A stretch of 60,102 nt of DNA from Desulfothermus okinawensis JCM 13304 (GCA_001311565.1 BBBM01000016.1:1-60102), one strand, 5' to 3'. Positions 1 through 10,518 are shown, counted from the stretch's first letter. Made by a program: numbers and translations. The notes: a model not told the origin generated them from the sequence alone.

Positions 1-5
1 GTCAA

Positions 6-47
6 AGTTTTAGGTGCTCTTCATCCTTCTACCTTTCACTAATCACT
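6..47. repeat. Fragment of a composite dispersed repeat
   Basis: This stretch just beyond the 3' end of flgL matches part of the repeat upstream of flgH (about 7735-7790). Both have a GTTTTAG start, then CTCTTCATCCTTCTACCTT, then degenerate CACTAATCAC units. It carries no gene. The remainder up to base 106 shows no feature I can name. Confidence 0.6.
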
Positions 48-106
48 TGATCCATAACTCAATCAATAATCGGAGCTAAAGGAATAGGCAAGAAGGGCAA
101 TGTTAT

Positions 107-1986
107 TTAAACGTAATTTACCAAACTCACTTTCATTATCATTGATGCTGATTTTAAGATTGCCTGATACACTGTTTGTTGCTGACTTATTTTGGTAAGG
201 AGTTCTGCAAAATCAACATCTTCAATAAAGCTTTTTCTTTCTGACTGATTTAGTTTTAAGTCTGATAAAATGCTCTCAGATGTATTTAACCTATTTATCT
301 TAGCGCCTATGTCTGCATGTACTTTAGTAACCTCACTTAGTGCAGAGTCTATGTAGTCAAGGCCCTCACTTATCTTTTCCTGGTCATTTAATTCCAATGC
401 TGCTATGAGTCTTCCAACCCCAACAAATAGATTTTTTTTATCGTCATCTGCAAATGCCATTTCCTGACCTGATGAATTTTCAGAGAATCCTCCAAATATT
501 TTGGTTCCCACATGGGTAACTGGCACATTAACACCTTGGGAAATTTCAGAATCCATACTTGCATCCCTTGGATGAATGGTAAATTGGTCTCCCTGGGAAA
601 GGAAGATGTTAGGGTTGATGGAGCCAGCCTGAGAACGCCACCTTCAATTGGCAGGGATTCATATCCTGATCCAGTTGCCACTATCTTGTGTCCACTGTCC
701 CAGGAAATGCCGCCATCTGTGCTATATGAATATTCAATTTCATCTCCATTGGTAAATCCAGTTCCTGCTACATTATCTATTCTTACTATAATATCCTTAT
801 GTATATCTCCCTGTGCAAATGAATACAAATTTGTTGACGACTGTTCTACCTCTATCCCTCCTATTTGAAACTCAAGGCCACTCAGTGTTGGATGGGGCTG
901 AGATGAATCCATTTCACTTAATGTAACCTTGCCTCCAGGCAGGTCTAATTCCAGGGGACTTGAAGAATTGTCCGCTTGAATGGTTCCTGACCACGTGGTA
1001 CCACCATCAATACTATATTTATACTCAACTGGATTACCATCCCCAATATTTCCACCTGAGACTATTTTAACTACAACAGGGTTCTCAAAGCTACCACTTT
1101 TGTCTGGAGTAATTGATAAGTTATAGTTGTTATATGTAGAACCAGATGGGATTTTATTTATCTTTACTCCAGCACCAGATTCGTTGTCTCCATGATATAT
1201 AGCAGTTGGGGCGATTATTAATTTTGTTCTATCTTCTCCAGCTAAGGCATCATCACATACAACCTCATAGCCCTTTTTTTAACTCCAGCTTAACTCCGCC
1301 AAGATCCAGGGTAGTATCTCCAGCATTTAGTGTTCCGCTTGTAATGGTTGTTGAGGAACTGACATTTTTAACAGTGTATGTAATGTTGTCATCTATTCCA
1401 ATTTTAGCGGTCCCACTGCCAGGCTTATTGAACTCAACAACAATCACATCATCACTACTTCCAGAAATATTTTTAATATACGCAGATACATCATCTATTC
1501 CAGTATCATCTTTTTTTGTTGGAAAACACAGTAAGTCCCTTTGTGTACGCCTGGGTGTGTATTTTGTGGCCAGCAAACAGGGATCTTCCCTCATAGGTGG
1601 TATTTGATAAGGCAAGGAGCTGGTCAAATATCTGTCTTACTTCTTTTAAGATGTCCTTTCTGTCGCTTTCATTTATGGATCCTGTGGATGCCTGTACTGT
1701 TAGTTCTTTAAGCCTTGAGAGTTGGTCCTCTACCTGCTTTAGGGTTGTGTCTGCAAGCCCGAGCCATCCCTTGGAATTGTTAATATTGTCCTGGTACTGA
1801 GATAGTGCCTTTATGGAATCCCTGTAATATAGTATCCTGGCCATACCCACTGGATTATCAGAAGGTCGGTTGATTTTTTTTCTGACTTGAGCCCTGTTCA
1901 TACAGTTTTTGTAGAGAAGATGTAGTCTGATCCAGGTAATTCATAAAATTTGTATAGAGCATGCTCTGGGATATTCTTGAAGTCAT
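107..1986 (-). CDS. flgL: Flagellar hook-associated protein FlgL (HAP3), long form, frame-broken
   Basis: FlgL joins the hook (with FlgK) to the flagellin filament. The N-terminus MTSRISQSMLYTNFMNYL and a region with NRPSDNPVGMARI are typical of the conserved FlgL D0/D1 helices. The C-terminal helices (GAKINRLNTSESI onward) close the gene. At about 625 residues it is roughly twice the length of the E. coli protein. The extra length is a central variable domain carrying two Asp-box-like motifs, SIDGGTTW (near 1000) and STDGGISW (near 710). The start is the ATG complementary to 1984-1986. The frame changes near 1877, 1514, 1277 and 570; the first three lie in poly-A/T runs. It follows flgK by 66 nt on the same strand and is probably the last or near-last gene of that transcript. 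Confidence 0.9.
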
Positions 1987-2052
1987 GGAAGACCCCTTAT
2001 TTTACTGTTTAATGTTTTTTTCATAACTACATACACGTTCTCTTTTATTTAG

Positions 2053-4210
2053 CTATGGTATCATCTGTATGACAGTGGACATCATTTGTTCAGATACTGT
2101 AATTAATTTTGCTGAAGCCGTGTATGCCTGTTGAAATTTAAGTAAATTACTCATTTCCTCATCCAGGTTTACTCCAGAGACCTCTTTTTGCCTTTCATCT
2201 AAATCTGTGGCCAGTGCCTTAAAAAAAATTGTAGTTATACTCTGCCCTTGAGGTATGGGATCCAACTGTTGCAGTTAGGGAGTTGTAATATCCCTGCAAG
2301 GTATTTTGGGTAGTTCCTTCAGATTTTGTTGTAAATGATACTTGTTTGTATTGGAGTGCAGCTATATTGTTTGCTGTTGTATTGTCTCCTGGGTTTGCCT
2401 CTCCTGCACCATTTATCCTTCCAGAGGCAATAAAATCAATATTCTGATTTATATAAGGATTTATGGCCACATCCTGCGCCCCTGTCCCCTCAAAAAAAGG
2501 TATTAATTCCAAGTGCAGCAAGAAGTCCTGAAGAGTCTTCTCCAAATGCAAATTCATAATTGGAATCTTTTGCCTTTATTGTTAATTTGTTATCAATTAT
2601 ATCCGCACTTAGGTAGCCATTTAATCTGGGATCATTATTGATGGCATCCTTTATGTCTTCCAGGGAATGGGTTTGTGGGTCAAAGTTTGTCCTTGTGTTG
2701 TCAGTATAATTTCCGTCCATGTCCAGATAAAGGGGACCATCTATCAACTCCCCGGTAGTTTTATTGTATATATAGATCCCAACATTTCCTTCTGATAGTT
2801 TGTCATAGAAAAAGAGACCAGAACTGTTTGAACGCAGGGGGGCGGAATTATTATAGACTATAGGTGCCAGTTATCTCACCATATTTTCGCAGTCCAACCC
2901 CTTGAGAGTGGTTTCTATTTACTTCCCATATGAGTTCTTTTGTAAATTCATTAAATTTTTCTTTTATTTCACCAACATAGTTGTCTCTAAAATTAAACAT
3001 CCCTGCAATGGTACCTCCCATTAGTCTCCTGCTATTATCCTTGCCATTGCCAAGGACCATGGGAGTTATGTTTACCTTTGATGAAGTTGTCTGGTACCAG
3101 TATAGTCCATGTTTGGGAATCACGTGAAAGGTATCTCCTGCCTGAAGCTGGTTTAAACCTGTGTAATGAGAAGGATCGTCTGGATCTCCAAACCACACCT
3201 GCACATCACTATTTGGCAGGGTCACACGTGAATTATAATTAAGGCAGGGATGGTTATGTAATTTCCATTTTCGTCGGTTAACCAGGTGTTCCCCCCATCT
3301 ATTGAGATTTTTAATCTAGCAACATTTGGATCACTTGAACTGGATCCCACTGTGCCTGGTGTTACAACCTGCAATGTATATTCATAATCATCTGAGCCAG
3401 TAAAATATATTTGACCATCAAAATTTGAATCTGTGGTTAGGTTGGTTATGGTCTGGGGGCCTTCTAAAGAGAGTTTATAGTATTCAATACCATCTACAAG
3501 GGTATAGCCAGATCTCGTTGTTACAAGCAGATCCCCTCCACCATGGTCCATTACAGTAATATCCACAAGTTGTGCTAAGTCCCTAAGCAGCGAGTTTCTC
3601 TTGTCATAGAGTTCATTGGGATTGTTTTGTCCAGGGACCTCATGGGCAGTTATTTGTCTGTTTACATCTGCTATCTCCTGTATGAGTTTGTTTGCCTTGT
3701 TTACGTCTTGTTCAATAAAGTCATTTATCTGATTTTGTATGTTTTGTAGATCACTTGCCCCAATATCTATTGCCTGCAAAAGGTTTGCACTATCACCAAG
3801 CAAGGCAGTCCTTACACTTGAATCATCTGCCTCTGGGCAAGGCTTTGCCAGGAGGCAAAAAATTGTTCCAGTGCCGTACTAAGACCTGAATTTTCACCAT
3901 TTTTGAACACAGTCTGGACACTGTCTAGGTTCTCATAAAGGGTACGCCATTTTTCCTGGTCAGAATATTTTGTAAGGTATTGCTTTTCTATAAAATCATC
4001 AAAAACCCTCACAATTTCCTTTGCCCTTACTCCCCTACCCAGTTGTCCTGGAGCAAAATCAATAGATGGGGCCTCTTCTATTATTACTTTTCGTCTACTG
4101 TATCCAGGGGTATTGACATTGGCTATGTTATTGCCTGTGGTTTCAATTGCAGTCTGGGAAGTAAATAAACCCCATTTGCCTATGTCTAAGACTGATCCTA
4201 TGCCTGGCAT
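2053..4210 (-). CDS. flgK: Flagellar hook-associated protein FlgK (HAP1), frame-broken
   Basis: FlgK is the first hook-filament junction protein. The N-terminal region has GLFTSQTAIETTGNNIANVN followed by TPGYSRR, the signature of the axial-protein family. The C-terminus (SGVNLDEEMSNLLKFQQAY, then ending VIQMIP) is the conserved FlgK tail helix. The length of about 719 residues is at the long end for the family, again because of a variable middle part that contains one Asp-box-like motif, SIDGGNTW, near 3290. The frame changes near 3815, 3235, 2870, 2500 and 2222, mostly at A/T runs. It starts 17 nt after flgN and is followed by flgL, the usual HAP pair. Confidence 0.92.
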
Positions 4211-4227
4211 CTATAGCCTCCCACTTA

Positions 4228-4682
4228 CTATACATGGACCTGGTGTCTTTGTGGTAAATTTTCCGTATTTGGAGTAAACATCCTTTGACTTTGGCTTATC
4301 TGGTCGTAGAGGAAATTTACCAGTTCCCTTGTTTGTTCCAGATGGGCTATGGCAAGGTCTGCATTCCTGGTGGCCTGCTCCATACACAATTTTTCTTTGG
4401 CCTTTAAACTATCAATCAATTCCACTAGTTCCTCTCTTCTTCCTTTTTCTAAAACCCCTGCCAGGTCTAACAGCTTGTTTACCCCAAATTCTTTTTGAAT
4501 CAGAGTGAGAAGCTCTTCTTTCTCCTTTTTCAACTGGGAAATTAATCCCTGAATGGCAAACTGGTTTTTAGATAATTCACTTTTGCGATTTCCCAGTAAT
4601 ATCTTGTATTCTTCCTTTGCAGGGAATATAAAACATCCAGGGCCTTTAGCTGCCTTTTTATGGGATTTAATATCTTTTCCAT
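4228..4682 (-). CDS. flgN: FlgN-family flagellar export chaperone
   Basis: A helical, charged protein of about 151 residues beginning MEKILNPIKRQLKALDVLY. Its length, coiled-coil character and place directly before flgK-flgL fit FlgN, the cytoplasmic chaperone that keeps FlgK and FlgL export-competent. The start is the ATG complementary to 4680-4682, preceded by GGAG. One base appears to be missing near 4615, because the frame must change there to join the N-terminal helix to the part rich in Lys, Glu and Leu. Sequence similarity within this family is weak, so the call rests mainly on position and helical composition. No flgM-like gene is visible between flgJ and flgN. Confidence 0.7.
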
Positions 4683-4712
4683 ATGATAGACTCCTGATTA
4701 ATGTTTATCTCT

Positions 4713-4740
4713 TTATCGTTTGTTTTTGCTATTTAATTTA
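4713..4740 (-). promoter_or_regulatory. Possible sigma-28 (FliA) promoter for flgN-flgK-flgL
   Basis: On the minus strand TAAA (4740-4737) is followed 18 nt later by CGATAA (4718-4713), close to the FliA consensus TAAA-N17-CGATAA. The spacer is one base too long and contains an A5 run. It lies 31 nt upstream of the flgN ATG and overlaps the flgJ stop codon. Late, FliA-dependent control of the hook-associated genes is common, which makes the position sensible. The match is imperfect. Confidence 0.4.
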
Positions 4741-5680
4741 GCCTCTTGTATTTAAAAAAAACTTTGGCATATAAGGTCTTTTCCATTAAAGGTAGAGGGT
4801 TTATTGGTTTATTGTTAATCCTTACTTCAAAGTGGACATGGGGACCAGTTGTCCTGCCAGTTATTCCCACTGTGGCAATAACGTCACCTTGGTTTACAAT
4901 GTCACCTTGGTTTACGAGATTTTCTTTATTGTGTGCATAAATTGTCTCCAAACCTGCGCTGTTTTTAATAATCACCACTTTTCCATATCCTGGCCTTTCT
5001 CCAGAATAGATCACCTCTCCCCCTGTTGCAGCCTTAATCTTTGTCCCAATTGGGGCTGCTATATCAATACCATTATGCATTTTCCTCTCCCCTGAAAAAG
5101 GATCCTTCCTAATGCCAAAATAAGATGTGATTTCTCCAGATACAGGAAGGATTATCTTATTTGACTCTTTCTTTTTTTTCTCTTTGTTCTATTTTCTCTG
5201 CAATTTCATTTACTTTGTCTAAGATGGTTGTTTTATCTTTTTTGTGGTGGTATATCTGGGTCGTTATATTTATCTTTGATTTTTGAACTTCTGTTTTTTT
5301 TTACCTCAGTGTGCTCACTCTTTTTTTTCCAGTTGATTCACCAGATTGTTATATAGAAATTTTGATAATCCTATGCCACCTTCCTTTGCCAGCTTTTTTT
5401 GAGAATTCAAAGTCAAAAAGATCCATGTATTGGTTGCTTATAGGGTCATTAAAAAAATCCATCTTTTGATACAGATTTTTTTCATTTCCCCCCATAATTT
5501 TTCAATAAATATTGCCTCAAAATCAGTACATACTTCTTTTAACTTCTGTTCTTTTTCACTTAACCTCGAACCATTAGAACCTTGAACTTTGAACCTTGAA
5601 CCCTCAAGTGAGTTCAGTTCCCTGGCTACTTTGTCCAGGTTAAAATTATTCATTTTTGTATCTATGCCCAATTTTATCAT
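4733..5680 (-). CDS. flgJ: FlgJ-type rod protein with C-terminal M23 (LytM-like) peptidase, frame-broken
   Basis: The N-terminal half (FEAIFIEKLWGEMKK, then GLSKFLYNNLVNQLE) is the FlgJ rod-binding domain. The C-terminal half is a zinc metallopeptidase of family M23: MHNGIDIAAPIGTKI supplies the HxxxD motif and HVHFEVRINN the HxH motif. After removing one base from each of three long A runs (8, 9 and 8 bases, at about 5331, 5294 and 5171 on the reverse strand), the two halves read as a single protein of about 316 residues. FlgJ of E. coli uses a glucosaminidase domain instead; here an endopeptidase probably opens peptidoglycan for the rod. The ATG overlaps the flgI stop (TGATG). Separate genes remain possible because the join depends on corrected frames. 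Confidence 0.8.
5572..5618. repeat. Intergenic-type heptad repeat inside flgJ
   Basis: Tandem degenerate units of the type CCTTGAA/CTTTGAA occur here. They are the same unit as in the intergenic repeats at about 7700-7735 and 18265-18290. In flgJ they translate as RFKVQGSNGS within the linker before the rod-binding domain, so the repeat appears to have entered the coding sequence in frame. Confidence 0.6.
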
Positions 5681-6825
5681 CAGTAGACCTCCAGTTCTGC
5701 ATGGAGTGCCCCGGCAGCCTTAAGTGTCCTTAAAATTGATATCATGTCCCGTGGGGATGCCCCAATTGCATTTAATCCATCCACCAGTTCCTTTAAACTT
5801 GCGCCTTTTATCATGGTTAATTTTTTTTATCTCTTCCTTTGCCTTTACCTGAGTCCTTGGCACTCCAGTAGTGACTCCAAGGCTAAAGGGGGCAGGTTGG
5901 GATACCTGGGGGGTTTCTTTTACCACCATCTGGAGATTTCCCTGGGCAATTGCAACAGGGGATATTTTTACGTCCCAACCCATTACAATGGTTCCAGTTT
6001 TTTTCGTCTACAACTACCTTTGCCCTGGAATCTGGGGTTACATACATGTTTTCTAAACTGGCTAAAAGTGGCACTAGATTGTGTTTGAATTGTGGAGGTA
6101 TTTTTAAATCTATTGTGGAGATGTCCTTTGGATAGGCGTATTGGCCTCCCAATTTGTCGTTAATAGCCTTTGTAATCTGTTGGGTGGTGGAAAAATCTTT
6201 TATGTCCAGGGATATTGTAATCTTGTCCTGGGAGTTGAATTCAAAAGGGGGTTTCCTCTCAACTGTTGCCCCTTCAGGGATCTTTGCCACAGTGGGGATA
6301 TTTTTTTACAGCAGATGTGGCCTGTCCTCCAACAGTGTATCCTCCAAGTAGGATAGGTCCCTGGGCCAGGGCATATATCTTCCCATCAATGCCCTTTAGA
6401 GGAGTTAGAATAAGTACACCACCTAAGAGACTTTTGGCATCACCAATAGAGGAGACCGTCACATCCAACTTGTCCCCTGGTCTTGCTGATACTGGCATCT
6501 TAGCAGAAACCACAACAGCTGCCACATTTTTGGGCTGAATATTATTTGGATCTACCTTGATTCCCATGTTCTCTAACATATTGGCAATGGATCGAATGGT
6601 AAACTCAGATCCACGTTGGTCTCCTGTGCCAGATAGCCCAACCACAAGCCCATATCCAATTAGCTGATTTGTTCTGACACCACTAAACTTTGCAATATCC
6701 TTAAGCCTTACGCTCTCACAAAAACTTTGTCTTACCCACAAAAGAGGTATTACTAACATGGTGAAGTATAAGAGGTAAAAGGAGATATCCAGTATACTAT
6801 TTTTTTTGGTACCGCTATTATTCAT
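5680..6825 (-). CDS. flgI: Flagellar P-ring protein FlgI, frame-broken
   Basis: FlgI forms the P ring around the rod in the peptidoglycan layer. It has an N-terminal hydrophobic export segment, then the family hallmarks: [33 protein letters not shown] and the central VGGQATSA. The corrected C-terminus ([20 protein letters not shown], then AELEVY) is the typical end of FlgI. The length of about 381 residues is normal. The frame changes near 6308, 6000, 5830 and 5790. It is co-directional with flgH upstream (109 nt gap) and translationally coupled to flgJ downstream (TGATG). Confidence 0.95.
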
Positions 6826-6934
6826 ATAACTACCTCTTATTAATACCTCTTAATCCAAGTTTATCAAAACCTGGATTAACATATTGTTATAATTTTAATT
6901 TATTTTTTTTCATCTACCCACCACAATCCATGGG

Positions 6935-7610
6935 TTAAAATGGCCATATTTTATCTATCAATTTCCCCATCCATCCCTGTCTTTGTTTATTTGATAACAC
7001 ACCTTCACCATATACATAGATCTTTGCATCAGCTAGTTGATTGGAAGTAATCGAATTGTCTGCATCAATATCCCTCGCCCTTACAAGACCATGTACATGG
7101 ATTATTTGTTTTTCTCCGTTGACCATGATTTCTCTATAACCTTGGAGTTCCATAAGTCCGTTTGGAAATATCCTTATAATCCTGGCTGCAACTGTTGCTG
7201 TAATGGTTGTCTGTGTGGAGGTATCCCCTGAGGTATCCAATTTGTTGTGATTTGAAGATTTCAAGATTGGTGTATCACCAACTGGCATTGGAAGTCCCAG
7301 GACCTTACCCCTCCCAAAAAAGCTACTAAATCCAGCTGAAATATCGTATTTTTTTCTCTGACTTGGTATCTGATTCAGTGGATGCACTGCTTTGCTCTAC
7401 AATTTTTACAAGTACTATGTCGCCAACTCGCTTGGCCCTGTTGTCTTCAAATAAAAGCCTGGCATCTGAAGGCTGAAAAAGGGAGCCTGGATTATTTATT
7501 TTAGATATTGGCTCAGGCTCTGGTGGAACAAGCTTGGGTATATAAGAAGGGGAATTAGTTGCACATGAGGCTACAAGACCTAATAAGATTAACAGCAATA
7601 ACCTTTTCAT
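6935..7610 (-). CDS. flgH: Flagellar L-ring lipoprotein FlgH, one frameshift
   Basis: FlgH builds the outer-membrane L ring. The N-terminus MKRLLLLILLGLVASC is a lipoprotein signal with Cys16 as the predicted lipidated residue. Downstream, SLFQPSDARLLFEDNRAKRV and VLVKIVEQSSAST are FlgH hallmarks, and GLMELQGYREIMVNGE is the conserved late motif. The length is about 225 residues. One extra base in the T run at 7347-7352 breaks the frame. An AAGGAG ribosome-binding site precedes the ATG. A 194-nt spacer filled by a composite repeat separates it from flgA, so transcription from flgA onward may be interrupted or boosted here. Confidence 0.95.
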
Positions 7611-7637
7611 TTAAAGGCTCCTTATGGGATATTTATT

Positions 7638-7795
7638 GTTATATCTGCTTATTTCACTAACTCCGAAGTCTCAAGCTTTGTTGTGTCTGTGGACTGTGTT
7701 CAATGTTCAAGGTTCGAGGTTCAAGGTTCAACGTTTTAGTACTCTTCATCCTTCTACCTTCTCACTGATCACTATTCACTAATCACTAATTACCA
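7638..7795 (-). repeat. Composite intergenic repeat, copy A (upstream of flgH)
   Basis: Read on the minus strand this spacer contains, in order, degenerate GTGATTAGTGAATAGTGAT units, an AAGGTAGAAGGATGAAG piece, four tandem TTGAACC-type heptads, and a block AAAGCTTGAGACTTCGGAG followed by TTAGTGAAATAAGCAG. The same blocks recur upstream of pnp (18056-18298) in the opposite chromosomal orientation but the same orientation relative to the downstream gene. The AAAGCTTGAG block is identical over 22 bases. No coding potential is seen. Confidence 0.8.
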
Positions 7796-7804
7796 TATTA
7801 CTTT

Positions 7805-8774
7805 TTATTCTACTTTTACTGTGTCTCTATTTATTACTTTTGCGTAAACAATCCTGTGACTTTGAATATTCATTACTTTTATGAAGTCTCCAATGTTACC
7901 ATCTTCTAAACACTTACCTATTGTTTTGAGTAGGATGCTACTGCCTTCATAAACCAACTTTACCTTTTGACCCCTTGATACAACAGGGAGAGGTTCTAGT
8001 CTTTCCATGGTAATTGGTTGCATGGCTCCAATTGGAACCTTTATCCTGTAAGGCCCGCTTTTCCCGTCCCATATATTTTTTTGAAATATATGCAATGTTC
8101 TTTTTTTACAAATGTTATCTTGTCAAAGGTCAACACCTCTCCAATATTTAGTGGCCTCCTGGCACATGGAACCGCCCTGTATACGTCCAGAAAGAATCTG
8201 CCTGTCTTTTTTTCTCAATATCCTTTTGTCCCTGTAGATAACAAACGTTATGTTATTTGACCCTGGCTTTATTGGATCCTGACCAGTTTGAATGTAGATT
8301 TTTTTCTCCAGAACCAAGTATTAGGTATTCAGGGATTACCACATCCCTTAACCTCAGTTCCCCGTTGAGTTGGGATGCATTCTTTTTTTACAAAATCAAC
8401 TAAAAGGGAAAAAATCTTGTCTTTAGTAACCAGAAGAGAACCTTTGTATATATGTATTTTGTCAGGGAGATCACATCTACTTACAAGATTTTTGGGAAGG
8501 TTTTCTGATATTATTTTTTTTTAAAAATTCTTTTTGAAGGGTGAATTTTTTTTGGATAATCAGATATATCAAGTAGAGGTAAATCTTTAATATCATCTGA
8601 TAGTTGGTCATGGTCATTTATAATTACAATATCTTTAAATCTTATAAAATTATCAGGTACCAAGGCTATATCTTTGAATCTTATTGAAGAACAAAATCCC
8701 ATAGATGAAAGACTCACAGTGAAGATGAGGTACATCAGATATATTAATGAATTGTAAATGATATCCTGTCTCAT
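7805..8774 (-). CDS. flgA: Flagella basal-body P-ring formation protein FlgA, frame-broken
   Basis: FlgA is the periplasmic chaperone for P-ring assembly. It has an N-terminal signal peptide (about residues 1-30, ending near GFCSS). The C-terminal SAF/FlgA region shows RAVPCARRPLNIGEVLTFDK and PLPVVSRGQKVKLVYEGSSI, both family signatures. The tail has VMNIQSHRIVYAKVINRDTV. The length is about 323 residues. The frame changes near 8518, 8385, 8300, 8205 and 8085, mostly in T runs on the plus strand. It begins 6 nt after flgG, so the two are probably co-translated. Confidence 0.88.
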
Positions 8775-8780
8775 AAAACC

Positions 8781-9564
8781 CTACCTGACTATTCTATTTG
8801 CAAATTGTATCATTTGATCTGAAGCAGTAATAGTTTTTGAGTTACTCTCAAATGCCCTCTGGGCCATAATCATGTTTACCATCTCTTCTACCAATTCCAC
8901 ATTAGACATCTCTAAAAAACCCTGTACAATCCTTCCTGCATTGTCAGTCCCAGGTGTAACCTGTTGTGCTGCACCTGATGCTGGAGTTTCCATGTAGAGA
9001 TTTCCTCCAATTGCATTTAACCCTGCGGGGTTTATAAATGTGTATATGGGTATATCAGCCCCTGCCAGCTCATTTCCTTCCTTGTCCAGGGCTGAGATGT
9101 GTCCATCATTTGTAACAACAATGTTTTGTGTAGTAGTAGGTACAGTAAATGGCGGTTGAAGAGGATATCCCCTGGGGGTAACTATCTGACCATTTTGATC
9201 TAATTTAAAATTGCCTGCCCTGGTGTATGCAATCTGGCCATTTACATCTACCTGGAAAAAACCATCTCCTTCTATTGCCAGGTCCAGGGGATTTCCTGTG
9301 TTCTGTAAATTTCCCTCTTTAAAGAATTTGTGCACAGTAGATGGTCTTACTCCAAGTCCTATTTGTATGCCTGTGGGAATTGTTTGACCACCCTGGTTTT
9401 GGTGCCCAGCTATTTTTAATGTCTGGTACATAAGGTCCTCAAATTCTGCCCTGCTTTTTTTTAAAGCTCACTGTATTCACATTGGCTAAATTGTGGGCGA
9501 TGGTATCTATATTGATTTGCTGGGCAACCATGCCAGATGCAGCAGTCCACAGTGATCTCATCAT
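8781..9564 (-). CDS. flgG: Flagellar distal rod protein FlgG, one frameshift
   Basis: FlgG forms the distal rod. The start [16 protein letters not shown] is the canonical FlgG N-terminus, and the C-terminus ends with [20 protein letters not shown], then [30 protein letters not shown] is the shared axial-protein core. The length of about 261 residues is typical. A single frame change lies in the T run near 9460. The start is the first of two adjacent ATG codons (complement of 9562-9564), preceded by AAAGGGGG. It follows flgF by 12 nt. Confidence 0.96.
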
Positions 9565-9577
9565 AATTAGCCCCCTT

Positions 9578-10349
9578 TTATGTTGGATTGCCAACCTTTG
9601 TTATTAGTTTTAAGTCTTCATCATTTGTACTTGTCATTGTCTTTTGAAGGATTTCAAAATTCCTCAATGTATCAATCATATTGATCATTTCTTTAACCAC
9701 CTGAACATTTGAACCCTCTAAATACCCTTGATAAATCCTTGGATTATTGACTGTTTTTTCTGGATTATTTGGATCATTTTTGTAGAGATTTTCCCCAATT
9801 TTTTTTGAGCAGGCCTCTATTTTTAAAATCCACCACATCTATTGTTCCAGCCACTGTCTCTCCAACATATATATTCCCATCCTGGTAATTTGAATCCTTC
9901 CCTTACCCCTCACCTGGATAGGTCCACCTTTACCTAAAAGCTTATAACCCTTTTGAGATACAATAAATCCGTCTTTATCTAGGGTAAAATTACCTGCCCT
10001 GGTATACATTATTCCATCTTTTGTCTGTAGCTTGAAGAAGCCATTACCCCCAATTGCAAGGTCCAGGGAATTTCCTGTGTGTTGCAAAGGACCCTGGGAA
10101 AAATCTATCCGTTTTTCAGCGATCCTTGGTTGGGTGAGTAGATCTTTTTCTGGCCATCTTATCCCACCTTTTATCCCAAGGTTTGGGTCATTAAAATCAT
10201 GGGCATAGTGGGACAGGACTTGTTCAAAGCTCAACTTATCTTTTTTTATACCCAACAGTTGAAACATTAGCCAAATTATTGGCAATTATATCCAGCCTGT
10301 AAGTTTGGGTAAGTGCGCCAAACAGACCATTGTATACACTGTCTTGCAT
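9578..10349 (-). CDS. flgF: Flagellar proximal rod protein FlgF, frame-broken
   Basis: FlgF is a proximal rod component. The start [20 protein letters not shown] and the following [13 protein letters not shown] show the axial-protein N-terminal helix. [20 protein letters not shown] and [15 protein letters not shown] are core motifs, and the tail [20 protein letters not shown] is typical of FlgF. The length is about 257 residues. The frame changes near 10245 (T run), 9890 (one G apparently missing) and 9800 (T run). It is the first gene of the leftward operon; a GGAGG site precedes the ATG and a sigma-54 type promoter lies 30 nt upstream. Confidence 0.95.
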
Positions 10350-10378
10350 GGGAAAAAACCTCCTTTGATAAAGAATGA

Positions 10379-10394
10379 AGCAAAAAACAGGCCA
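10379..10394 (-). promoter_or_regulatory. Sigma-54 (RpoN) -24/-12 promoter for the flgF operon
   Basis: The minus strand reads TGGCCTGTTTTTTGCT. It aligns to the RpoN consensus TGGCACGNNNNTTGCW with the invariant GG and GC at the right spacing. It lies 30 nt upstream of the flgF start codon. RpoN control of rod/ring genes is common in flagellated Desulfobacterota. Confidence 0.7.
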
Positions 10395-10489
10395 ACTGAA
10401 TCTTAACAAATGGAAAGATGATCATGGAGATTTTTCTCAATTTTTTTGACATATTATAATATTTAATTTGAAATACCTTTGTTCAACCC

Positions 10490-10518
10490 TTGACTAATTG
10501 TTGTGTTTTGAATAAAAA
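10490..10518 (+). promoter_or_regulatory. Housekeeping-type promoter before tRNA-Gly
   Basis: TTGACT (10490-10495), a 17-nt spacer and TAAAAA (10513-10518) resemble a sigma-70 promoter. The tRNA begins 17 nt after the -10 element. It is divergent from the flgF operon. Confidence 0.55.

Noticed and set aside
512..868. Plus-strand open frames inside the flagellar block
   Set aside because: They lie opposite well-supported flgL, flgI and flgH and show no family features; they are shadows of low-GC coding sequence.
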